A stretch of DNA of 64,000 nucleotides from Blasia pusilla (Eukaryota > Marchantiophyta > Marchantiopsida > Blasiales). The translations under genes were made by a program, and so were the position numbers. The stretch lies in NCBI GenBank assembly GCA_050084515.1, contig CM114273.1, forward strand, positions 43,028,001-43,092,000, given 5' to 3'. Below the pieces are notes generated by a model. The model was not told the DNA's origin, searched no databases, and was given only the letters and a program-made list of their open reading frames with translations. This document shows positions 43,878-53,780 of the stretch, in pieces; within the stretch, counting starts at the first letter, position 1; each line of letters begins with the position of its first letter.

Positions 43878-45269
43878 ATGGAGCTGTCGGGTGGTCTGGT
43901 TGGGGACCATGGTGCGGACAGTGGTGGTTTCACACGGAGTGGATTTAGGTATCGGCTACCTTTTCCACTTCCGACGGTTGATGAAGAGGAGGACGAGGGT
44001 GTTCCAAACACCGAGTCTTCTACGTTGTTATCGAGTGTTGCAGCTCCATTGATTTGGGACATGGACGGGATATATGGGGCCATGAAGGGCCACGGCGATA
44101 CTCTAAAAAGTGCAGTGGGCACCATTGAGTTGGAGGATTTCATGCAGGAGTTTGATACGTGGTGTGATATGCAGATGTTGCGGAACGCCACGTTGTTTAC
44201 ACCCTTCTTGGCTTGGAAGGGGTTGTTTCAGCACTTGGAGGGACCACCCATGGATGATTACCATGAGTTTAAGAAGGACCATGTTGTTGAGATTGAGGCG
44301 TAGAGACATTATTGGTCTCTAGGCTATGTGTCTATCACCCATGGTGGTATTGGTAGTAGTGCTCCTACTATGCCAGCCAACCCGACATTGAGTGGTACGA
44401 GTACAAGCGGGAGTGGGAAGGTACCATTGGGGGTACTAGTGCCCCACCATCGTTTAGTCCGGTTGCAGAGTTCTTCAAGAGGTTGAAGAAGAACTATCAG
44501 GGAGTGAAGACAGAGAAGTTGAGGAGTCTTCAAGAATTTGAGCGAAAGATTGGTGAGAGTCTTCGTGAGGCATACACTCGTATGCGACCCTTGATTTCAG
44601 TTACCTAGGGTGTGACTGAAGCTCAGGCAGTCTAGTTTTGGTATGGGATCTTGGACAGAGAGTTGCGCTGCAGGGTACATGATGCTACTCTTATGAATGA
44701 TGATTCACCCACATTGACCCATGTGTTTGCTCTATCTGAGAAGATTGAGCTTAACATGGTGAAGGAGAGAGTGGTGACATCCGCATTCAATAGGGATACA
44801 ACTACTACTTCTCGTGTTCAGCAGCCCACCTCACAATCTCGTAGTAGTGGTGGTGGTAGTAGTAGTGCGAGTCGTGGGGGGTACAGACGACCTCAGTCAG
44901 GTCCTAGAGGGACACTTGCGCAGAGACCATTGCCTTCATTTGCTGCCCCGTAGCAAGGACAGTCATGTTGGACATGTGGAGGTGATCATGTTAGGAAGTT
45001 TTGTCCCCAAGAGGATGGGAGATGGACTTTGGAGGATGGGCCTAAGTGGGCCCCAACTCAGTGTGATCATTACGGGAGACTAGGTCATCCTCGAGAGCGT
45101 TGCTTTGATCTTCATCCAGAGTTGAGATCAGGCCGCAGCCGTGGTGGAGTAGCTCCGAGAGGCCGAGGTGGTAGAGGTGGTAGGGGTGGTAGAGGTGGAC
45201 CGGTGGTTGGAGAGCCTACGGTGGCCACCCCTACCACTCTGACAGTCGACTATGGTGCCGAGGATTGAG
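43878..45269 (+). pseudogene. Gypsy-1 gag
   Basis: Starts at ATG 43878 (MELSGGLVGDHGADSGGFTR). Homology to Gypsy-2 covers a capsid-like region (FFKRLKKNYQGVKTEKLRSL, SLREAYTRMRPLI), the retrotransposon gag pattern. At the end are two zinc-knuckle-like modules: CWTCGGDHVRKFC, and CDHYGRLGHPRERC with Tyr where the second Cys should be. An Arg/Gly-rich tail follows (RGRGGRGGRGGRGG). TAG stops at 44301, about 44608 and 44952 interrupt it. Gag packages the element RNA. Confidence 0.8.
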
Positions 45270-45721
45270 CAATTGGAGGCGGTTGGCTACTATGGTGGAA
45301 TCTAGCATAGATCGGAGTTTGGGAGCGAGGGCTTCCACCTCTTATGGGGGATGATCTTTTTATATGGCGAGTGCTACTGAGGTTGAGGCATCTGCGATTC
45401 TGAGAGGAGCCACTCGGCGTCGAGCCACGTGGTGCTCTTGTGGAGTTGGACCACAGAGGGATGAGGTGGGAGGCAAAGCTAGGCTTCCCAGTCATTCTTG
45501 TTGTCGAGGTGCTTAGGACTCCATCCATGGTTCCTCGCGAGCCTATTGAGTGACAATGGGGATCGAGGCATCTACATCGCGTGTAGTAGACACGGATCGC
45601 AAAGCATCTAGTGCAAGATGTGCGGATGGCAACTTCAGTGTTGGGATCCCCATTTTTTTCGTCCACGGAGCTTATGGCTTTAGGAGTTGACTTAGCTCTT
45701 GTATTTTAGCTAGCAGCCACG

Positions 45722-46585
45722 TTGTGTGAACGTGGGGGTGTTAGTGCTACACGTGCTGAGGTGGATGAGGGTGTTGCGGTGGAGCGACCCTCTATGTCAG
45801 GTGTAGCATTGAGTACCAATGCTACTTGGCAGGCAGCAGCGGCGAAGATGGATGCATTACCAGCCCGGCCAGCCATTGATCGTGAGAGGCTTACACTTGG
45901 TGTATGTATGTTGGACAACCGGAGTGGGATATTCCGATTGGTGAGTCCTACAAGACAGGTGTATAGACCAGATAGAGTCTTGTTAGACTCTAGTGCCCAA
46001 CCTTTGATGTTGGGAAAGGCGGCATGTATTGGTTTGGGTATTCGGAGGTCAGAGCTTGAGCCTTGCCCATTCCAAATTCAAACATCACTTGGAGGAGCCA
46101 ATGATAGGTCTCAATTCATGATACGGGAGAAGTTTTCTGTACAGTTGAGACCAGATCATGCAACTGATAGCTCTCGGTTGGGAGTATCTGCGGTAGTCAC
46201 ATCAGCCGAGTCGTATGATGTACTAGTTGGAGGAGCAGTATTGTATCCGATGGGTTTTCAGATGGATTACTGGACTAAGACAGCGTCTTGTAGATCTGGT
46301 TGGCAGTCCGGGGATGGACGTATGAGCCAAGTTTCTGAGAGATTTTTTTATGGGGCTCGACCAGGAGGGTCTTCCCCAACAGTGTTAGCATCTGTGGCTG
46401 GTTTTAGTGGAGTAGTCACTTGGCCAAGAGACTTTTTGGAGGGTAATGTTTATGCTATGGATTCTCCTGTGCATGAGGAGATAGAGGAGGTCCCTATTTT
46501 TGCAGCAGTGGCATCCTCATTGTTGGATGTGCCACTTTGGAGTTCAGGCGGTGCACTACGGCAAGAGGCTGATCGCCTAGTGTAG
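45722..46585 (+). pseudogene. Gypsy-1 aspartic protease region
   Basis: A 287-codon frame with RVLLDSSAQPLMLGKAACIG, the D-(S/T)-G active-site loop of retroviral-type proteases with Gly changed to Ser. About 85 residues later comes SYDVLVGGAVLYPMGFQ. The element needs this to cut its polyprotein. The region after it (FLEGNVYAMDSPV) links to the methyltransferase and is conserved in Gypsy-2. The DSS triad suggests a dead enzyme. Confidence 0.65.
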
Positions 46586-46689
46586 GAGGCTTGGTGTGAG
46601 GTTTGTTATACCTCACGAGGAAGAGGAGGCCCCACGGCGGACTCCTACTTCTGGTCGATTGGGTTATCCCCTTTGGATACTACACCCAT

Positions 46690-47660
46690 TATGTGGCGAT
46701 ATCCGAGAGAGCATTTGTGTGTTAGATCTCTTTGGTGGGATTAGTTTGGTTTGGCTGCGATGTGTTGCAGGCGGTATTCTGTATGGAGATACGTGTATGT
46801 GGAGCGAGATGAGAGCGGCCGGAGAGTCTCATCCCGACATATTGGTCGATTGATGTGGAGATATCTGAGTTGTTGCCGCCATCGGCTATTCGTGGGTACC
46901 ATCGTGCTTTGCCGTCACATTGCATTGTTGGGGCGTAGGACCTTGAAAGGGTTGGTCTGTGGATTTGGTGATTCTTTGGATGGCCATGTCAAGGTCATAC
47001 ACGTCTTTGGTCGTGGTGAGGGATTACACGACCCTAGGTCTCGATTGTTTTGGGAGATATTACGGGTGTTACGACATCTTGAGTTCATCGAGCACGTGCT
47101 CTAGCTTACATTTTGGAGAATGTTCCATTGTTGGGTGACACTCAGACCCGGATGATGACGAGTGTTCATGAGGTGCGGTCTTGGATTGGACCAGCGGTGT
47201 TGTTGGATGCAGCGCAAGTTGGCTCGCGTGCACATCGTCCATGCTTGTGGTGGACAAACTTGTTGCCTAGGGAGGTTCTACGTCGAGCATATGATGCAGT
47301 GTAGCGGGATCCTCACCTTATAGTGGATAGTATCTTGGATACTGGGCAACTTTCTCAAGTGGTGAGGGTTATTGATTGGTCACCCATGGTAGTGGTGAAC
47401 CGTGTGGGCTAGCCTAGGATGGCACTATCCACATTTGTGAGTTTTCCCTCGTCACATGCATACAGGGAAGGTGGTCCCGGGCTTGTATGGGATTCTCATG
47501 TGCGACAGTTGGTGGAGCCTAACGCTGATGAGAGAGAGCGTGCGATGGGATTTGCTACTAGTGTGACAGCGGTTGCTTCCATTTCTGAGGCTTCACGATG
47601 TCATGTGTTCGGTCAGGCCATGGACCTGAATTGTTTGACTTGGATTTTGAGTCTTGGTAT
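46690..47660 (+). pseudogene. Gypsy-1 DNMT3-like cytosine-5 methyltransferase domain
   Basis: Motifs occur in the standard C5 order, but across frames. Motif I is ICVLDLFGGIS (46720). Motif IV is WPCQGH near 46980. Motif VI is ILENVPLLGD (47110). Motif VIII is SRAHRPCLWWTNL (47225). Motifs IX-X are ERERAMGFATSVTA and FGQAMD (47540-47625). The AHRxR-x-WW form of VIII and the short spacing resemble DNMT3/Dnmt3-like enzymes. Such enzymes transfer a methyl group to cytosine using the Cys of PCQ. A frameshift between motifs I and IV and several stops make this copy inactive. Confidence 0.75.
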
Positions 47661-48042
47661 GGCCGAGCAGCGTCGACTTCGAACTATGTCTATGGGTCTT
47701 CCATCCCTTGTAATGAGCTGTATGGCTACTGGGATGGTAGAGGCATCGGCTGGGGGCGAGGAGAGTAGTATTTTGCATCCTTGGAGTAAATGGGATGTAA
47801 TGGCTGGGCATGTGGAGTTGGTTGCTCATGCTGGTGGAGGAGTTATTTGCTCAGATGATGGTGTAGCTAAGGGTGTACCATCTTGTGAGGGGGTTGCGTA
47901 GCAGCCAATGGCATCCTCCTCTCCCTCTAGTGTGTCAATGGAGGAGACTTGGGAGCCATTACTTGGGCCCAAGCTTATGGGAGGTGAGAAACGATGCTTG
48001 ACATAGTTCCTACGTGCTTATAGGAGTTGTTTTGCCTTTAGC

Positions 48043-49671
48043 ATGAAGGAGTTGGGTGCCCTCGTTGGACCCGGTATACGAATTGATTTGGCTAGTGATA
48101 TGCCAATCTTCCGTCGTCCCTACCGATATAGTAATATGGAGAGGGACCTGATTCAGAGTAGGACGTTGGACCTTTTGGAGGCTGGATTAGTAGAGTTGTT
48201 GCATGGAGAGTATGCATCAGCCACTGTCATGCCTGCTAAAAAGGATATGCATGGCAACTACACGGATAGGCGGATGTGTGGAGCTAATCGTCCTATGAAT
48301 TGGCAAACCAAGGCCGATAGGTATGCCATGCCTACACCTGAGGAGATCTTTGATGTGGTGGGATAGGCAAAGATTTTCACTTCTTTGGATCTTCGGGCAA
48401 GATACCATCAATTGCCGATTCGGGAGAGTGACAAGGCCAAGACAACATTTTGGGGTGTCAACTCTCATGGCAAGGATTGTTTGTACCATTGGAAATTCTT
48501 ACCCTTTGGATTGAAGAATGCACCTGCCGAGTTTCAGAGAGTGATGGACAGGATCCTAGCAGGGTTGGATTTTGTTCAGTGTTACATTGATGATATCTTG
48601 GTGTTCAGTAACACGGTGGAGGAGCATCAGATACAATTGCACATGGTGTTTGAGCGGTTGAAAGCTCATGGTCCACGTTTGCATACAGGAAAGTGTAAGT
48701 TCTTCCATGAGGATGTTGAGTACTTGGGTTATGTGATCTATCCAAGTGGTTTGGGAGTTCAGCAAGCAAAGGTGGATGCTCTTATTCCGCGTCCGGTAGA
48801 TGTGAGTAGAGTTCGAGCATTCATGGGATTGGCGAACTACTATCGGAGGACTGTGAAGGGATTTAGTGCTATGGCAAAGCCTTTGAACCAATTGCTGAAA
48901 TCATATCAAGAGTGGCAGTGGGGAGATGATCAGGAGAGAGCTTTTGTGGAGCTTAAGGCCCAGTTGGTGGCGGCGCCTATCTTGAGGAGACCTATCAGAG
49001 GGCGCCCATTTCAGTTAAACACTGATTGGAGTAGGTTGGGACTTGGAGTGGTATTGACACAACATGATGATGAGCACATAGAGTTTTTGGTGGCCTATGC
49101 AAGTCATTCGAATAATGCAGTGGAGTCGTGCTATAGTTCATATGAGGGAGAGTGTTTGGCAGTAGTGTGGGCTGTGGCACACTTTAGGTGTTACTTGTTT
49201 GACACACAGTTTACCCTTGTTACTGATCACCAACCGCTCAAGTGGTTGATGGAGTCTGACAAACTTACATGGAAGCTTGCACGATGGGCTCTTATCTCAC
49301 AGGAGTATGACTTCCAGGTGGTACATAGACCTGGAGTTGCCAACCTTGATGCTTATGGGTTGAGTAGGAACTCATGTACTAGCCAAGAGGATACAACTGG
49401 GGCTAGATGGCATGGCAAGGTTGATGAGGAGATGGTGCCAGGTTGGCATGCATCCGCCTTTTTATGTTGGTTAGGGATGGACTCTAGTATGGAGGACCAC
49501 ATGATATCTTACTCTAATCAGAGGGTAGATGGCCAGACTTCAGATCCTAAGGTTGAAGATGGTGGTACGGATCAACGTGATATTCATGATGATGCATTGG
49601 TGTTGGAGTTCCTACAAACCAGTAGGGTGCCAGGCATAGTGAGTGCCAAGGAGCGAGACCGTGTTCTTTAA
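48043..49671 (+). pseudogene. Gypsy-1 reverse transcriptase and RNase H
   Basis: Reverse transcriptase blocks: PIFRRPYRYSNMERDLIQ, SLDLRARYHQLPI, FLPFGLKNAPAEFQRVMD and the catalytic CYIDDILVF (48575-48605). RNase H follows with NTDWSRLGLG, YSSYEGECLAVVWAVAHFRC and LVTDHQPLKWLM, giving the D-E-D residues. One TAG at 48364 (a CAC/CAG position in relatives) separates the first part from a 428-codon frame. Typical Ty3/gypsy sequence. Confidence 0.9.
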
Positions 49672-49674
49672 CGT

Positions 49675-50523
49675 GCTAAGAGGTATCGATTGGAGGGAAC
49701 ACATATTCTCCGTGTGTGGGAGGATGGTAGAGTACGAGTAGTGCCGCATTTGGCTCAGAGAGAGCGCATTGTGCGACATGCCTATGAGGAGTTGGGACAT
49801 TTTGGGGTAAAGCGTACGTATAGCTTACTCCATGGTCAATATTGGTGGCATGGCATGCATACTCAGGTGCAGCAGTTGGTGTCATGTTGTATGGTTTGTG
49901 ACCGTGTGAGGGCATCATTCAATGCCCCTACACCACAGTTACACCCCTTGCCTATTATGGGGTTGGGTTACCGTTGGAGTGTGGACTTTGCGGGACCGTT
50001 ACCGTTGACTGTACGACATCATCAATATGTGTTGGTGATGGTGGAGCACTTCTCCAAGTGGATTGAGTTGGTGGCATTACCTGAAAAGGAAAATGAGGGA
50101 ATGGCGTATGCGTTTCTTGATAGAGTGCTTAGTCATTTTGGTGCACCAGCTGAAGTGTTGACCGACCAGGGTACAGAGTTTCAGGGTGAGTTTCAGGTCT
50201 TATGTGACAAGGCATTGATTGATCATCGGACCACGTCTCGAGATCATCCAAAGGCGGATGGTTTGGCTGAGCGTGTGGTTCAGATGGTGAAGAGGGCATT
50301 GCGCAAGTATGGCCTACAGAAGGGGCATCTTGGAGACTTGGATATTCAGTTGCCATGGTTAGCCATGGGGTATAGGTTCAGTCGCCAAGCATCGTTGGCT
50401 TCCTTCTCACCTTATTTTCTGTTATACGGCGGAGATCTAGACTTGCCAGCAGCAATTTTTTGGGAGTCTAGTGAGGTGGTGAACCTTGATGACCCAAAGA
50501 TGTGGATGAGAGTGTGTTCTTAG
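49675..50523 (+). pseudogene. Gypsy-1 DDE integrase
   Basis: The zinc-binding H-H-C-C region (HAYEELGHFGVKRTYSLLHG, then SCCMVC) leads to the catalytic core: SVDFAGPLPL (first Asp), LTDQGTEFQG (second Asp) and PKADGLAERVV (Glu). This enzyme inserts element DNA with a short target duplication. Stops at 49669 and 50521 bound the frame; both correspond to sense codons in the related element. Confidence 0.88.
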
Positions 50524-51024
50524 TGGGCAGAGCTCTTTCGGAGAGTTATGCCAACAGCCTTTGAGAATCTTGCCATTGCTCAACACAGGGATACGTTGCG
50601 GTATGCAACCATTCGGGGTGGAGGTTATCGACCATCGATTTGTAGGTTCCATGTGGGGGACTATGTCTATTTGCAGCAGATTGCACCGACAACGTTGGAT
50701 GTGACGGCAGGCCACACTATTTTACGAGTGCGCGAGGTGTTAGCTTCTGGAGTTCTCATGTTGGAGGGTCGTGATGGAGTTGTTTGGAAGGACCATGTGC
50801 ATAATTGTGCGCCATGTCATCTTCCAAATGTGGATGGTACTGTTGACCCAAGCTTAGCCATGATACATGCTAGCTTGAGGTGCATGTTGTGTGGGTCTGC
50901 TGGTAACGCAGCCCGTATGTTGGTGTGTGATCGGTGTTCTAGGGGTTGACACATGATGTGTTTGACTCCACGTATGGATGTTGTTCCTACTGGAAGGTGG
51001 GTTTGTCCTCGATGTACTTAGGAG
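50524..51024 (+). pseudogene. Gypsy-1 integrase C-terminus with PHD finger
   Basis: After GDYVYLQQIAPTTLDVTAG (a small beta-barrel-like integrase tail) comes LRCMLCGSAGNAARMLVCDR, then CSRG-stop-HMMC and RWVCPRC. The ligand pattern is Cys2-Cys2-His-Cys-Cys2, a PHD finger. The Trp before His is a TGA stop in this copy (TGG to TGA at 50947). PHD fingers read histone H3 tails; many chromoviral integrases have a chromodomain in this position. Here the PHD probably steers insertion, which is inference. Confidence 0.75.
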
Positions 51025-51184
51025 AGGTAGATGACTTGATCTTTGCATGATATGGATTACAGATGTGCGACTAACGATAGGGCAACGTAGCACCCGGCAC
51101 CTGGATTCGTGCACCCAAGAAGGTGTTTAGCATGTAGTAGATGTATAGGGCTACGTGGGAGTTAGAGGGACCTAACCGCCAATT

Positions 51185-51194
51185 AGGGGGGCGA
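51185..51194 (+). other. Gypsy-1 polypurine tract
   Basis: AGGGGGGCGA directly before B1. Gypsy-2 has the same AGGGGGGCGA directly before its B1. It is the expected plus-strand primer and therefore marks the start of the reverse-transcribed LTR at B1. Confidence 0.75.
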
Positions 51195-51300
51195 GTTGTG
51201 GTACACTTGTGTTTGTGGATGCTCTCGTCTATGTTATGTATGTATGTGAGTATGGTATGTCAGCGATGTATGTTGTATGACGATGTGGATTCGCACGACA
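51195..51300 (+). repeat. Gypsy-1 terminal repeat B1
   Basis: 106 bp, GTTGTGGTACAC to CGCACGACA. An almost identical copy, B2, lies at 51671-51776 after A2. There is no copy next to A1. Confidence 0.9.
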
Positions 51301-51302
51301 GC

Positions 51303-51670
51303 TGTCATGACCATACGGATTATGTCATAGAGTATAGTGTGCTAGTAGAGGCCATACCTTATGTAGGGCCGTAGTGTCTAGGTAGAGATGCCATTTCATA
51401 CATAGGGTTGGGAGTTACTCAATTGAGGGTGATTTTTCCAGTAGGGCCCGCTCTTAAGTTGGAGGATATAAGGTGGAGTGCACTCAAAGAATAGTTAGTT
51501 CTTTGAGTTGAGCCTGTTGCGTTGGGGAGTTAGCGTTGGTAGTGAGTAGAGCTCTTGGCATGGTGTTTCCCACAAGCTTCGACCTAGATTCTCCCATCGT
51601 GGAGTGGGTTTGGCTCGATTGTATGTGATTCTATACGTGTTTTATGATAGTAGGTCTTTCACGGATTTCA
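51303..51670 (+). repeat. Gypsy-1 terminal repeat A2
   Basis: 368 bp, TGTCATGACC to GGATTTCA, the partner of A1. Only GC separates it from B1, giving the palindrome GACAGCTGTC at the B1/A2 junction. Confidence 0.9.
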
Positions 51671-51776
51671 GTTGTGGTACACTTGTGTTTGTGGATGCTC
51701 TCGTCTATGTTATGTATGTATGTGAGTATGGTATGTCAGCGATATATGTTGTATGACGATGTGGATTCGTACGACA
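51671..51776 (+). repeat. Gypsy-1 terminal repeat B2
   Basis: 106 bp, two or three differences from B1, ending GTACGACA, followed by the CAAG target-site copy. It lies outside A2, where an ordinary LTR element would already have ended. Confidence 0.88.
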
Positions 51777-51780
51777 CAAG

Positions 51781-52829
51781 CGGTAGAAACCAAATACTTC
51801 TAAGCTGATTTGGAACTAGAGTTCCAAATGCCCTTCAATAACCTTCCATTGGAACTATAGTTCCAAATGCCCTACAAATGTCAGTAGGATGTCTTCCAAA
51901 TTCTGAAGAGCTCCTTTAGCGGGTAATAGTAGGTCTACGGCTAGGAGCACTTTACAAGTTCTTTGCCGATGGGGGAGAATGGGGTTGGGGCGGAGGGTCC
52001 ATGAGGCCAAGATTATTTGTTTCTTCACTTGAGCAAAGGCTAGCGTGTGATGTGGTTGAAGTCGTTGTAGACCCGTCAGAGCAATGTTTGCAATTCAACA
52101 GAAACTAAATAATTTTATGACTTTACTTTAAAGGAAGTGACGGACGATTGAATGGGGACTGTGCCAAGGTTTGTACGTTGGTCAGCCAAATCGGAGCTTA
52201 AGACCCAATTTCAAAGCATTCTCAAGTGAAGAAACAAAGATGGGCATCTTTGGACATCTTTGGAATTGGGTCTTTGGCATCCTTTAAAGTGATGTCGTAA
52301 AATTATTTAGTTTCTATTGCAAACATTGCTCTGATTGGTCTACGATAACTTCAACCACATCACATGCTAGCCTTCGCTCTCCCAAGATGTCCAAAGAAAT
52401 GAGCAAAATAAACACTGTCAACAATATTATGAACATTTTAACTTCAACATCTTAATATATAGGTTGTCGGCGACTTGATTGGTTGCAAAATAACTTGATG
52501 TCTTATTCAGATTTAAATGGACTTAGTTCCTAATTTTACTTGCAAGCATAACTTCAAGGAAGTCGGAAACCCAGAAATATTTTAATTCACCAAGAATGCT
52601 GAAATTGGTGTTTTTCTTGGAATTGGTACTTTCTCCATATTCATACCGATAGACGATAATTCTCAATTTTTTCTCAATTCCAACAAGCTATTTGACACAA
52701 AATACACAAAGACCAATTATTTTCAATTTTTTTTCTTTAGTTTCTATTTTCGGCAACAAACAATCTTGATCTTAACCTCCTACATCAACATGTAGTTGTG
52801 GTTCTCCTCCTTGGACGTAACAATTGGTT
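51781..52829. other. Spacer between the two gypsy elements, with a foldback
   Basis: It continues the GGAACTAGAGTTCC repeat field found left of Gypsy-1. At 52034-52135 and 52281-52378 two arms of about 100 bp are imperfect reverse complements (GCAAAGGCTAGCGTGTGATG pairs with CATCACATGCTAGCCTTCGC), around a centre of about 145 bp: a foldback or MITE-like element. No gene seen. Confidence 0.65.
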
Positions 52830-52956
52830 TGTCGTGCGTATACACATCGCTACACAACATACATCGCTGTCACCGAACACACACACAAACACGCATGATC
52901 CCATGCTAACTCATGGCATCCAAACAACGAGACAAGAAGTATCAAAATATCTCCAA
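52830..52956 (-). repeat. Gypsy-2 terminal repeat B2
   Basis: About 127 bp. On the sense strand it runs TTGGAGATATTTTGATAC to GTATACGCACGACA. It is the outer copy of B, lying beyond A2, and its end resembles the end of Gypsy-1 B (CAGCGATGTATGTTG). Confidence 0.85.
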
Positions 52957-53470
52957 TAAAGTAGGATCCAATCTCTCTCTCCACCATCTCACACCATAGC
53001 TCTCAAAGGTGTGCACTCTCTCTCATGTCAAACCAAACCCACTCTCCTAATGAGAGGCTTGGGTTACACTCTCAAGGCAAGGTACCATAGCTCCGCCGCC
53101 TCATGCCAAGAGGTTCAACAAAGAGAGAATGAGCTCTCAAGCTCTCTCTCCTTGAGGTATACCCCTCCCCTCTCCCAAGCTCTCTCCATGGTAACCTATT
53201 CTCCCAAGTCACCTCCTTGGCTCTTGACCTGATGTAGGAGGTCAAGGGCCTCTTACCAAAAATAGAAAGTCGATCATATACTCAAAATGGTACTTACCTA
53301 AAATAGTAAGTTCCTCAATATGGCTCCAAATGAGCCGAAACGAAGGGGAAACTGGCTCTCTCAGGTTTCCTGGGGCCTCAGCAGGTCATCCGCGACCTAC
53401 TGAGCGTGTTCTCCACTACTCACAAAGGCGCTCTATTAGATCTCACCGATCTATCCTAAAAGACGTGACA
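52957..53470 (-). repeat. Gypsy-2 terminal repeat A2
   Basis: About 514 bp, sense TGTCACGTC to GATCCTACTTTA; partner of A1. It carries a 7-bp insertion (TCTTACC on the plus strand) relative to A1. Confidence 0.9.
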
Positions 53471-53473
53471 GTT

Positions 53474-53600
53474 GTCATGCGCATACACATCGCTACACAA
53501 CATACATCGCTGTCACCGGACACACACACAAACACGCATGATCCCATGCTAACTCATGAAATCCAAACAACGAGACAAGAAGTACCAAAATATCTCCAAT
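53474..53600 (-). repeat. Gypsy-2 terminal repeat B1
   Basis: 127 bp, immediately after the polypurine tract (53601-53609) and three bases before A2. At the B1/A2 junction the sense strand reads TGACAACTGTCA, near-palindromic as in Gypsy-1. Confidence 0.88.
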
Positions 53601-53609
53601 CGCCCCCCT
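53601..53609 (-). other. Gypsy-2 polypurine tract
   Basis: The sense strand reads AGGGGGGCG directly before B1, the same tract and position as in Gypsy-1. Confidence 0.75.
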
Positions 53610-53780
53610 AGCTGGTGGTTAGGTCCCTCTAACTCTAGATAGCCATCTATCTCTACATACCATGACAAACATCTCTCGGACGCTAAGAGCAAGAAGGCCG
53701 GGTGCTCATGTGGCCCCATTGTTAGTCGCCTTCTTGTCATCCATGTCACAGACACAAGTCGGAATGTAGAACTACCTACT

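Larger units (their letters stand above)
41988..51776 (+). mobile_element. Gypsy-1: Ty3/gypsy retrotransposon with DNMT3-like methyltransferase and PHD finger
   Basis: Layout: terminal repeat A1 (41988-42354), primer site, about 1.5 kb leader, gag, protease, cytosine-5 methyltransferase, reverse transcriptase, RNase H, integrase, PHD finger, polypurine tract, B1, A2, B2. It starts TGTTATG and ends CGACA. The 4-bp CAAG lies directly outside both ends (41984-41987 and 51777-51780), a likely target-site duplication. A1 and A2 differ at about a dozen positions. The coding region has many stops of the kinds CAG to TAG and TGG to TGA, so the copy is dead. Confidence 0.9.

Noticed and set aside
46596-47901. 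Independent host cytosine methyltransferase gene
   Set aside because: It lies in the same order between protease and reverse transcriptase in two oppositely oriented elements, so it belongs to the retrotransposon.
51303-51670. Solo LTR inserted into a pre-existing B sequence, giving a long target duplication
   Set aside because: It would need a 106-bp target duplication here and a 127-bp one in Gypsy-2, each ending at the polypurine tract. The permuted-circle reading explains both without this.
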